DNA from: Chara braunii
Lineage: Eukaryota; Streptophyta; Charophyceae; Charales; Characeae
Assembly: GCA_003427395.1 (NCBI GenBank)
Contig: BFEA01000840.1
Span: 47,852-89,921, forward strand
Length of the DNA: 42,070 nucleotides
Direction of reading: 5' to 3'
The notes below the pieces were generated by a model. It saw nothing but the letters and a program-made list of their open reading frames with translations, was not told the DNA's origin and made no database searches. Position numbers and translations under genes: made by a program. Within the stretch, counting starts at the first letter, position 1; every line of letters starts with the position of its first letter. Shown here piece after piece: positions 30,451-40,293 of the stretch.

Positions 30451-30639
30451 AACATACTTACCTGGCCCGTGCCGCTGCTACCACATGTGAGGGTGGTATC
30501 TACAAGCTGCACAACGCGACAAGATCGTGTCGTGTTGTGAGAGGGAGCACGACGAGGACGACGACGACGGCTCCGACAACGGCCCCGAAGACGACGGTGA
30601 CGACGACAACGTTAGAGGGGAGAGAATAGGTAAGTCTTT

Positions 30640-30678
30640 GATCGGGTAGCTTACCTCATGGTAGTTCCATCGACAGGA

Positions 30679-30733
<55 letters not shown>

Positions 30734-30968
30734 AATCAAATAAATCTTCCACTAGAATGTGGAAGTATACACTGCCGCGTGTAGGTGTACATGCGTTTGC
30801 GTGCGTTGTGGGAACTACTACCTATGTCTGTGTGTGTGTGTGCGTGAGGGGACGTACCTCGATCGATTCATTGAGCCGAGGCCGCGGCTGGCTTCGTGCA
30901 GCTCTCATCGAAAGGATGAGCAAATCAATTGAATATCTCGCCAAAACATTGAAATATTCACTGTTATA

Positions 30969-31003
<35 letters not shown>

Positions 31004-31030
31004 GAGCTAAGTCCCGAGCCCGCGGCTCGC
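30640..31030 (+). repeat. Satellite monomers with (AAAT)n and (GT)n
   Basis: TAGTTCCATCGACAGGATAA, then (AAAT)n and GGAAGTATACACTGCCG; a second monomer is CTCATCGAAAGGATGAGC, then GAAATATTCACTGTTATATG and (GT)n (GA)n. These are the same monomer type as in copy A and in modules 1 and 2. Confidence 0.75.
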
Positions 31031-31037
31031 CTCGCTC

Positions 31038-32100
31038 TACTTGGATCGACAGAACCGAGCAAATCGAAAAGTGGCAGTGTATATTTCCCCGCTTCAGCAG
31101 AAGATTCATTCCGGTTTTGCTCGTCCTATCGATGGAATATGTGTGTGTGAGACGTTCATGATTGGACCAAAGGGAGAGAGAGAAAGGTGAGGGAGAGGAG
31201 AAAGAGAGAGAGACTATAAGTCTCCAGCCTTGGCCAACAGGTGAGTCTCTCACCCGCAGCTCACCACGCGCTACTTGGGTCGATAGAAACAAGCTAATCG
31301 AAAAGTGGCAGTGTATATTTCTCCGTTTCAGCAGAAGATTCATTCCGGCTTTGCTCGTCCTATCGATGGAATATGTGTGTGTGAGACGTTCATGATTCGA
31401 CCAAGGGGAGAGAGAGAAAGGTGAGAGAGAGGAAAAAGAGAGAGAGACTATAAGTCTCCAGCCTTGGCTACCAGCTGAGTCTCTCACCCGCGGCTCACCA
31501 CGCGCTACTTGGGTCGATAGAAACGAGCAAATAAAAAAGTGGCAGTGTAAATTTCCCCGTTTCAGCAGAAGATTCATTTCGGTTTTGCTCGTCCTATCGA
31601 TGAAATATGTGTGTGTGAGACGTTCATGATTCGACCAAGGGGAGAGAGAGAAAGGTGAGAGAGAGGAGAAAGAGAGAGAGACTATAAGTCTCCAGCCTTG
31701 GCTACCAGCTGAGTCTCTCACCCGCGGCTCACCACGCGCTACTTGGGTCGACAGAAACGAGCAAATCAAAAAGCGGCAGTGTAAATTTCCCCGTTTCAGC
31801 AGAAGATTCATTCCGGTTTTGCTCGTCCTATCGATGGAATATGTGTGTGTGAGAAGTTCATGATTCGACCAAGGGGAGAGAGAGAAAGGTGAGAGAGAGG
31901 AGAAAGAGAGAGAGACTATAAGTCTCCAGCCTTGGCCAACAACTGAGTCTCTCACCCGAGGCTCACCGCGCGCTACTTGGATCGATAGAAACGAGCAAAT
32001 CGAAAAGTGGCAGTGTATATTTCCCCGTTTCAGTAGAAGATTCATTCCGATTTGCTCGCCCTATCGATGGAATGTGTGTATGAGACGTTCATGATTCGAC
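31038..32100 (+). repeat. 234-bp tandem array, about 4.5 units
   Basis: The word TACTTGG-TCGA begins units at 31038, 31272, 31506, 31740 and 31974, exactly 234 bp apart. Each contains AAAGTGGCAGTGTA, CAGAAGATTCATTC, GGAATATGTGTGTGTGAGA, a GAGAGAGAAAGGTGAG tract and AGTCTCCAGCCTTGGC. Because 234 is a multiple of three, one minus-strand frame stays open for 407 codons over the array, giving a 78-residue repeat (NLLLKRGN, then VARGEPRVRDS, then a Ser/Leu tract). I treat this as satellite unless expression is shown. Confidence 0.93.
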
Positions 32101-32340
32101 CAAGGAGAAAGAGAGACGAGAGAGAGAGGAGAAGGAGTGATGGGAGAGAGATCACGGAGGGGAGGAGAGAGAGAGTGAGAGTGAGAGTGAGAGAGAGAGA
32201 GGGAGAGAGAGATCGGGGAGGATGAGAGATGGAGAAACGTGAGACGGAGAGAGAGATCGAGGAGGATGAGAGATGGAGAAACGTGAGAGAGAGGTAGAGA
32301 AAAAGGGGGAGGAGTCGAAAGATGGGAAATGGAAGATGCT
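32100..32340 (+). repeat. GA-rich degenerate tandem repeats
   Basis: Units such as AGATCGGGGAGGATGAGAGA and TGGAGAAACGTGAGA repeat two to three times between about 32150 and 32290. Confidence 0.8.
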
Positions 32341-32359
32341 CAATGATCAAACTGAATTG

Positions 32360-32384
32360 ACCTGGTCGCCATTTGCGACCAGGT
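32360..32384. repeat. Perfect 10-bp hairpin
   Basis: ACCTGGTCGC (32360-32369) pairs exactly with GCGACCAGGT (32375-32384) across a 5-nt loop CATTT. It lies between GA-rich satellite and unannotated sequence. No T-run follows, so I do not call a terminator. Confidence 0.85.
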
Positions 32385-33020
32385 ACGTTCGGAGCTTTCC
32401 GCTGCTGCACCTGGCTGAATGCAGTCGGGAAGAGGAAGTTGACGATGCAAGGAGGGAGCGAGGAAAGGCGGAGAAGCTGCAGAGTTATGGCAAGAAGAAG
32501 AGTAGACTGGGCAGAGGGAGTAAGGAAGAAACGACGACTAAGAAAGAGGAAGCGGAAGAAAAGGAATAAGGGGAAGGAGAATCGTGGGGTAGAAAAAATA
32601 AAAGGGGTAGGAGGGCGATGTGGTGGTCTTTAGGGAAAGAAGGAGAGTGTGTTGGATATCGAGGGCTGGTGAAGGTGGTGAGATACGTACCTGATGCATG
32701 AAGAGAGGCCGACTATGGTGTTGATATCGCATACATCTGTCTTCGAGAGTCGAAGTGAGCACTTATGTAGGTAGGATAGTCGAGCAGAGTAGGCTAGGGG
32801 TCGGGCGTCAGACGAGGAGAAGTCACTTTGGTTGCTGTATTGGTGTGGCCTGAGGGCTAGAACATTGGCTCGTCACTTCATTGTATTCCTCTACTTGGAT
32901 GGATTCCTGGTGCTGGTGTGCTCTCTGCTTATACATGGCTACTCAGACATCTGTGCGGTTTCGCAACTCGGGTTTCGGTATATCGGTCACACTCATGTTC
33001 CCTATGCTTGCCAGAAGGGA
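32385..33020. other. No gene recognised
   Basis: Purine-rich sequence to about 32640, then mixed sequence. Short plus frames have no family resemblance. Confidence 0.5.
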
Positions 33021-33039
33021 ATATTATTATTATTATTAA

Positions 33040-33116
<77 letters not shown>

Positions 33117-33221
33117 GATGACTGTTGATTATCATTATTATTGTTGATTGTTATTGGTGATTGTCTTTGATTAATATTAGCATTTATATCATTGTCATTG
33201 TTGATATTATTACTACTATTA
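33021..33221. repeat. (ATT)n microsatellite
   Basis: About 30 ATT units at 33021-33116 followed by degenerate ATT/GTTGAT sequence. Confidence 0.97.
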
Positions 33222-33496
33222 CCAGGCTATCAGAGTGGTACAGGGTCACTTGCACGGCCTGGCCAAAAAGAATTAAAATATAAAAAAAATAAAAATTATT
33301 TTAATATTTTATTTTATATTTTAAATTTGGTAAAGAATTTCGATGTGACCCTGAGGCAAAAGTTGTTCAGTTTATTTTTCTGCATAACATAGTATGTTTT
33401 TGGAGTTTTTGGATTTTCTTGTTTTTTGCTGGGACCCTCCTTTGTCCTTGCACGGGCTGGCCACCCGGGACCCGGACGGCCTGGCTGGTAGCCTAG
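33222..33496. mobile_element. Small TIR element inserted in an ATT tract, TA target duplication
   Basis: The left end is CCAGGCTATCAG and the right end, reverse-complemented, is CTAGGCTACCAG. TA flanks both sides (33220-33221 and 33497-33498), and ATT-type repeats lie on either side. GC-rich subterminal words (GGCCTGGCC left, GGCTGGCC right) flank an AT-rich, self-complementary centre. TA duplication and termini near CAG fit a Tc1/mariner-like MITE, 275 bp, with no transposase. Confidence 0.55.
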
Positions 33497-33498
33497 TA

Positions 33499-33843
33499 CT
33501 ATTATTATTATTATTTTTATTATTATTATTATTATTATTTTTTCGATTCTCTGCTCTGCGTCTTCTGCTTGCCATGTGAGTAGGAGGACACATGTGGGAT
33601 GTGTGATGGATCCAATGATGGCGCAGTGAGGATCGGGCCCGTCATTTGCCCGATTTATTGGAATCCCCATTTGGGCCTACCGTGTCTCCACTGGCAGGAG
33701 GTAGTTTCGGAATGCTGCGCATCGTGACACCTTGTGGTCCCTCTGCGTTTAGACTGTGTCCTCTGCCTTAGGGGTTTCGCTTGCTGCAGCCTTCGTTGAC
33801 GGGCGACGACACCGGCGAGGTAGGAGGAGAAAAATAAAAGTGT

Positions 33844-33887
<44 letters not shown>

Positions 33888-34253
33888 AGGAGAGGAGCGC
33901 ATGGTAATCTTGGGTACACATGGCATCTGTGAGTTGGGAAAACGTGCCTGGTCCTCGAGGCGAACGGCATTGGCCGAGATCTGCTTGTACTTTGGAGAGA
34001 TGTTGATATCATCTTTTGACTTCATATAGAATCTGCCATGTGTAATCTGGGCGCCGAGCGCCAGATAGGATATCAACTCAGGTTCTTCATTGATGATGAA
34101 AGGACTATTTCAGCATTTTCAATTATGAACTCTTGGTGTGTTCTTAGTTGGTGAATCTCATGATGAAATGCTGCAGTTGGTTCGAGGTCACGACTATCTG
34201 GTCTTATGTATGTGATGTTGTCTGATTGCTGAAGTTCGCTATTGCTCATTTTT

Positions 34254-34320
<67 letters not shown>
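33499..34320 (+). repeat. Composite satellite module 3, bounded by (ATT)n
   Basis: (ATT)n at 33500-33541, GAATGCTGCGCATCGTGACA (33709), (GA)n at 33847-33886, GAGATCTGCTTGTACTTTGG (33976), GGCGCCGAGCGCCAGATAGG (34050), TTCTTAGTTGGTGAATC (34141), TTCGCTATTGCTCATTTT (34237) and (ATT)n at 34257-34320. The order matches modules 1 and 2. Confidence 0.7.
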
Positions 34321-34600
34321 GATGCACGGTAGTTCCTAGGTACACGTGGCATCAGCGTGTGAGGAACGAGGTTGTGAGGGAGACGAGAGACATACCTTGT
34401 GCTTGTCGCGTGCGGCATTGTCCGAGATCTGCTCGTACTCCAGGGAACTGTTGATGTCATCAGCGGCATCATAGTATAGGCTAGATAGGATCTGCCATCA
34501 GTAGTCTAGGCGCCGAGCCCCAGATAGGACATAGATATTGGTTCTCCATTGATGATGATGATGATGTGAGGGCACTTACCTTGTATCAACAGAAAAAAAA
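34321..34600 (+). repeat. Composite satellite module 4 (partial)
   Basis: TAGGTACACGTGGCATCAGC (34337), CGAGATCTGCTCGTACTCCA (34423), AGGCGCCGAGCCCCAGATAG (34508) and TTCTCCATTGATGATGATG repeat parts of module 3 at about 70-80 percent identity, without the GA tract. Confidence 0.65.
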
Positions 34601-35045
34601 GTCGGCGAGATGGGCACGTTTATAATTTGGCATAGTCGTTGATTTAGTGACAACATAATTTAATCTGGTTGCAAATTGATGAAATTATGATTAAAATTAT
34701 AGGGATAGGTTTTTTATGTTGATCAACGTGATTCTACATGTTTCAACATGTTTCAACCTGTCTCAACATATTTCATCATTATCAAACTTTTTTTTTTTTT
34801 TTTTGCCCTTTAACTATTTAAGTTGTGTGCAGTTACATAAAAAAAAAAAAAACACGACATGTAAGGTTTTGTGTATGAACAGGGCAAATACATATGAACA
34901 GGGCAAGAGGTTTTGTGTATGTGTCTGAATCTATGCCTATACCATTCTTATTTACGTAAGTTTTGAAATGGATGTTCACATTTTTTTTAATGCGAAACCT
35001 TCCATCTACCTTTTTGTCTCTCTCGGCATATACATATGTTCATAT
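34600..35045. other. AT-rich sequence, no gene
   Basis: TTTCAACATG-type words repeat at 34738-34775, and GAACAGGGCAA occurs at 34878 and 34896. A T-run lies at 34787-34804. Confidence 0.55.
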
Positions 35046-36839
35046 TATCCTACCCCCCCCCCCCTTCCCTTCTTTGGATTTTTTCTGCAATCACACTGAT
35101 TTCGACATTGCTCTTGTGGTCGGCAAGTGCCTAATATTTTCTCATAACCACATTCCTTCCGGCTCACACCATAGGCACCTACTGACCTTTGAAATTTTGT
35201 TGAACACAAAGTGTAGTTATAATATATGGTAATGATTGGTTGCACATTGTTCGTGAATTTGAACAAAATGACATAAGTGTGTTTTTTTACAAATCACGTG
35301 AATCATACAAAGTTCGAAAGTTGATTTGAATATTTTATCCTTCGTCCTCTAAAACTTCCCTAGACATACTCGTATGTATCACTTTCTCGTCCCCATCCAC
35401 CTTACCATCCCTCCACTCATTTTCTCTTACTGACTTAGTATTATTATAGTGGTCAGTTGGTCCATACACTTTGAGCCCAATAACATTCGTACTAAAAAAA
35501 AATGTAAGCACCAACCGACCACGTAAATTTTGTGATAGTTTCTGGTCCGACTCTACATTATTAGTTATGATTGACGGTTTATTCATTTTTCAAGTAATCC
35601 ACACAGGGTAACATTCAAGTTGATCATTCCAGCCCCTCTCCCCCCCCTCCCCCTCCCCCCTCCTCCCTTCTTTGGTTTTTTTCGGCAATCACACTCATTT
35701 CGACATTGATGTTGTGGTCGTCGGTCGGTAGGCGCCTAATATTTTCACATAGCCACATTCGTTTCGGCTCACACCATAGGCACCGACTAACCTTTAAAAT
35801 TTTGTTGGACAAAGAGTGTAGTTATAATATATGGTAATGATTGGCTGCACATTGTTCGTGAACTTGAACAAAATGCTATAAGTGCGTTTTTTTTACAAAT
35901 CACGTGAATCATACAAAGTTCAAAAGTTGATTTGATACTTTATCCTTCGTCCTCTAACACTTCCCTAAATGATATACTCTATCACTTTCTCGTTCTCATC
36001 CACATAACATCCCTCCACTCATTTTTTCTTACTGACTGTAATATTATTATATTGGTCAGTTGGTCCATACACATTGAACCCAATAACATTCCTACTAGAA
36101 AACAATGTAGGCGCCTACCGACCAGATAAATTTTGTCGTGTATACAGTCTGACTCTACATTATTAGTAATGATTGGTGGCTTATTAAATTTTTAAGTATT
36201 TCACATAAGGTAGCATTCAAGTTCACCGTTCCAGCGCCCCGCCCCCCCCCCCCCCCCCCCCCCCCNCTCCCCGCTTTTTTGGATTTTTTCCATAATCACA
36301 CTGATTTCGACATTGCTCTTGTGGTCGGTAGGCGCGTNATATTTTCACATAACCACATNCCTTCNGGNTCANACCATAGGCACCTACTNANCTTTGAAAT
36401 TTTGTTGAACACAGAGTGTAGTTATAATATATGGTAATGACTGGCCGCATATTGTTCGTGAACTTGAACAAAATGACATAAGTGTGTTTTTTTACAAATC
36501 ACGTGAATCATACAAAGTTCGAAAGTTAATTTCAATATTTTATCCTTCGTCCTCTAACACTTCCCTAGACATACCCGTATGTATCACATTCTCGTCCTCA
36601 TCCACCTTACCATCCCTCCACTCATTTTCTCTTATTGACTTTAATATTCCTATATTGGTCAGTTGGTCCACATACTCTTAGTCCAATAATATTCCGTCAA
36701 AAAAAAAAATATAGGCACCTTCCAACCACATAAATTTTGTCGTGTATACAGTCTGACTCTACATTATTAGTTATGATTGGCGACTTATTAATTTCTTAAG
36801 TAATCCACATAGGGTAACATTCAAGTTAACCGTCCCAGC

Positions 36840-36875
<36 letters not shown>
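35046..36875 (+). repeat. Three tandem 600-bp repeats separated by poly(C) tracts
   Basis: TACAAATCACGTGAATCATA occurs at 35288, 35894 and 36493 (periods 606 and 599). Poly(C) or C-rich tracts stand at 35054-35064, 35638-35662, 36240-36270 and 36841-36872, one at each junction. Each monomer holds the pair GGTCGGTAGGCGCC and GGCGCCTACCGACC (clearest at about 35727 and 36109), inverted and about 380 bp apart, so a monomer may be a decayed TIR element. Internally the word AAATTTTGT follows a GGCACCTACTGACC-like word twice, suggesting an older 330-bp half-unit. Single N bases at 36266-36391 suggest collapsed copies. Confidence 0.9.
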
Positions 36876-38040
36876 TTCCTCCGCCCCCCCGTCCTTCCTC
36901 TCTCTCTCCCGCTCGCACAACTCAACGTATTAGATTGCTTAATAACTTGTAATATATTTTTTTTCTTGTGTATTAATTCCACGTAAAAGAATACGCGGTC
37001 ATCGAACACAATATATTGACCGTTCGTCAAACACTTATATTTAAAACGAAAATGTTAGTTGATGAACTACATTGTTTAGTCATGAACAATTAATCATCAG
37101 TTTCGAACGTTTATGCAATCCCAATAAAAAACTCCAATATTTGCAAGGCATGTCATCTTCGACAGGTGATTAAATGTGCTTTATATATCTTTCAACACGA
37201 TATTTCATGTACATGATCATTTTTGTTTTTCCCCTCAAACACGGCGTGAACGCTCAATGGATCGCATTTTTCCCCAAAGTCATAAGGGCATTCTATCACG
37301 GTTGGAAAAAATATTTTTTATACGAAATGGGTAACAAAAACATAATTTAAGTATGTTTCTTCTCTATGTTGCATCCATTCACCATACGTTGTCCTGCATT
37401 TTAGTGTTCCTATTGCGTAAACATGACTTCATTGTTTTCATGGTCACGCATGTGCATTATATAATTTCCGTTTGTACTAGCAATGCTCTACACACGGTCG
37501 TTGAATGTGAGCGAGATTGAAACAATATTTTTTTTTTTTTACATCATAGAAATATCTTGTAAGGGTTTAACTTTTTTTCATTAGGCGATTTGGGTCCCAT
37601 AAATTTCACGGTCGTCTGATATTTTTTTTACTTGTGTTTATTTAGTGCATGTTTTCCTCTCGTGCCCTACATTTTGGTCATGATGCAATTGTTATCTAAA
37701 CATTACTGTTCTCATTCCGTATTTGATCAACTTCTATTTGCAAAACGACGTTAATTTTTTTCTACATGTTGTTTGCTTGTACGAAATACCGCTTATTGTT
37801 TTTATTATTCTCGTTCAGAACCCATGCACTATATGTACACTTCTCTTTATGCTGCTCTTTTAGTCAATATCGCGTTTTAGAGAATTATTAGAGGTGATGA
37901 ATGTCATGTCCTTCTTTAGGATCACACATTTCATTGTCTCTCACCGACTGAGAGCCAAGAACCAATGTTTTGTTTTTGTGTCTTTGTCAATTTTTCTATT
38001 TATTTGTTTGTGGCTTAGTCTCTATATGTTCGTCCATACG
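36876..38040. other. AT-rich sequence, no gene recognised
   Basis: No coding frame beyond 70 codons and no clear repeat structure apart from T-runs near 37528-37541 and 37623. Confidence 0.6.
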
Positions 38041-38275
38041 TGAGAAGCGCAATTAGTCGTTAAATGCGCTTAAGGTTTCGTAACAATTGCACCTGTATGA
38101 TCCTTTCCTCCCATTTTTTCCCACACCGGTAGCCCAAGGGGGTATGCAGGTGACCATGCGTTATGTGAAACTCTGTCAGTATCTCTGTGCAAAGGTGTAG
38201 AGTGTTGAAGGCGGAACCCCAGACCACAATGCGCATTGATAACCGGTGCCTTAACCACTGAGCCACATACCACTA
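38041..38275 (-). mobile_element. tRNA-derived SINE-like element
   Basis: On the minus strand TGGCTCAGTGGTTAAGGC (ending at 38265 on the plus strand) is a good A box. GGTTCCGCC (complement of 38210-38218), about 36 nt later, sits at B-box distance. A unique body of about 130 bp follows (GCATGGTCACCTGCATACCC), then AAGCGCATTTAACG and TAATTGCGCTT, a closing hairpin. Head with pol III boxes plus unrelated body is SINE structure. There is no poly(A) tail and no clear target duplication. Confidence 0.55.
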
Positions 38276-38687
38276 AACTAATTTTCTCTTTATGCAATGA
38301 CCGAAAAAAAACAACAACATATTTATGTGAGATGATAATCTTTTTAACAACTTTGATCTCACCCTATCTTATTTCGAAGTGATGTGTTTGCCTTTGAATC
38401 TTGTAGTGATCTCTTTCGTGGTTCAAATACACGTGCATACTCTACATGAAATTCTTCTTTTTGTTGGGTGAAGGAAGTTGTTGTACAGGTAAGCGTCCGA
38501 CTTTATTTCCTTCAACAGAAAAATTCCCACGAGAAATGAAATTTGAAAAAACATTCCATAAAAAAAAAATCCTTCATATTCATAAATGATCAATTCCAAT
38601 ATTCGTCCAATTCTAAAATTTTCCGTTTTATTTGATAAGTTCCCATCTAAATTTGAGTTTTCCCTTCCAACTACATCTATTTGTTCA
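38276..38687. other. AT-rich sequence, no gene
   Basis: Only scattered words such as TTCCAATATTCGTCCAATTC; possibly related to the GGAATGA-type repeats downstream. Confidence 0.5.
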
Positions 38688-38862
38688 AGATGGAATGAAA
38701 GTCTAGATGAGTTTATGAAATGTTTTAATTAAATTTTCATTCTACTTCAACAAATATCTTCTAATTTAGATTGGATTAACCTATTTATGACTGAAAATCC
38801 TTACTTAGAATGACAGTCCAATTAAAATATTTCATGAACTCATCCAGACTTTCATTCCATCT
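38688..38862. repeat. Long foldback (inverted repeat), arms of about 57 bp
   Basis: The left arm starts AGATGGAATGAAAGTC and continues TAGATGAGTTTATGAAATG. The right arm's reverse complement starts AGATGGAATGAAAGTC and continues TGGATGAGTTCATGAAATA. Over the first 43 bp there are three mismatches, and pairing resumes at TCATTCTA. The loop is about 60 nt. It could be a foldback MITE or a young inverted-repeat hairpin RNA gene. The word GGAATGAAAGT also occurs singly at about 38900. Confidence 0.9.
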
Positions 38863-39900
38863 CTGGCATGCAGTCCAAATAAGAAGGGATACCCTATTCT
38901 TGGAATGAAAGTTTGCAAGTAAGATGAAAAATTTTAAAGTTGGAATGACATTTTTAAAGATGGAATAAAAATTTAAAATTTAGATTGTAATTTTACTATA
39001 GAATGATTATTTTATTCTGGGAATTTTTTTTGTTGTTTTATTTCTTCAAATACCAAGAAATGATGGACATAATGTTGATTTTTTTTTTCACTTAAATAAA
39101 AATGAAACAACCTGACTTGAAGTTTGTGCAAGTTAGCAGATATAGGGTCTCGCTCCTCTTCACAACATTCTAGGGCATATTTTGACACTTGCTTGACCTG
39201 GTGTATTCAAAATGTTGGAGTGGTCCGAATGCACCTGGGATGGAAATTGTCCAAATGCATGTAAGTGTAGTTTGGTGGAACAACACTTATAGCGACATAT
39301 CACTACAAGGAAGCAACCCCCACTCTTGTCTAACTTTGCATTTCTGAATTTGGTTTTGCTCGTCGAGCTGGCAAAGCAACAAATTTTGAAGTCTTGCTCC
39401 CCTGCAAATTGGTAGCGATTTTGTTCGCAATTTCGTTTCTGAAGGTTAATCGCGAGTCGATTGTGTTGGGGGTCTGCGGAAAAAAAAAATCGAGGTCACG
39501 GTCTTCAACATTAGATGTCGTTATTTTTTTGTTGTTGCTTATTTATTGTTGTCATCATCAACATCATAATCGCCGTCATCATCATCATCATCATCACTAT
39601 TCCCATCATCGAATTTTGTGTATGCCAAAGTCATCTCTTCAAGTTGAAGGGGCCAGACGACGACGGTTGGGGCATAAAACTGATGATAGCCTGAAGATGT
39701 CCTTAGACCGCATGAAAACGTTTCAAGGTGCTAAGTGGGTTAGTCTTCACCCTTACCATCCTTGTGTTCAGTCACTGTCCTTGCCCTTACTTATTCCTTT
39801 GTGTTTTAAGGTTCCAACTATGTGTCAGATATATGACCCAGTACACTAGAAGATGCAACAAATACGACGCTAACGATTATGCGTTCTTTTCAGGGAAAGA
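38863..39900. other. No gene recognised; (CAT)n stretch
   Basis: GGAATGA-type words continue to about 39010. A degenerate CATCAT tract lies at 39550-39610. One plus frame of 151 codons (39394-39849, non-ATG start) contains a His-rich run from that tract and has no family signature. Confidence 0.5.
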
Positions 39901-39901
39901 A

Positions 39902-40293
39902 AGTGGAGATAGATAGATAGATAGATAGATAGATATATAGATATATAGATAGATAGAGAGAGAGACTATCTCTGTATCTCTCTCATCTATCTACAACGAA
40001 CTCGTGTAGCTAAGTAGGCCGCGAAGGTAATGTTGTGGGCCGATGTTTTTTGTTTTCCGTGAGTTCTAGCCTTCGGATTTCGAAACCAAAGGCGGGGAAA
40101 GTGGAGATAGATAGATAGATAGAGATAGATATATAGATAGATAGATATATAGAGAGAGAGACTATCTCTGTATCTCTCTCATCGATCTACAACGAACTCG
40201 TGTAGCTAAGTAGACCGGGAAGGTAATGTTGTGCGCCGATGTTTTTTGTTTTCCGTGAGTTCTAGCCTTCGGATTTCGAAACCAAGGGTGGGG
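39902..40293 (+). repeat. Tandem duplication, 196-bp period, with (GATA)n
   Basis: GACTATCTCTGTATCTCTCTC occurs at 39964 and 40160. The copies agree through CAACGAACTCGTGTAGCTAA and TTTTCCGTGAGTTCTAGCC to GATTTCGAAACCAA. Each starts with GTGGAGATAGATAGATAG, and the GATA/GAGA block can fold on the following TATCTC/CATCTATC block. Confidence 0.95.

Larger units (their letters stand above)
28866..32800 (+). mobile_element. Dispersed element, copy B (inserted in the gypsy gag)
   Basis: The copy starts at the same palindrome as copy A (arms CCAAATACCCTT and AAGGGTATTTGG with AC between) and shares its landmarks in order over at least 1.8 kb. It then expands into (AAAT)n (30679-30734), GT tracts and the 234-bp array. 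It encodes no recognised protein. The 3' end is not defined; 32800 is a guess at the point where the GA-rich satellite-like sequence stops. It interrupts a gag that does not resume in the window. Confidence 0.55.

Noticed and set aside
30069-30512. Minus-strand 147-codon frame of Ser and Leu runs
   Set aside because: Antisense of the (GAA)n purine tract.
32360-32384. Rho-independent terminator
   Set aside because: The hairpin is strong but no T-run follows, and the DNA is eukaryotic.
39394-39849. 151-codon frame with His-rich segment
   Set aside because: Non-ATG start, the His run comes from a CAT microsatellite, and there is no family resemblance.
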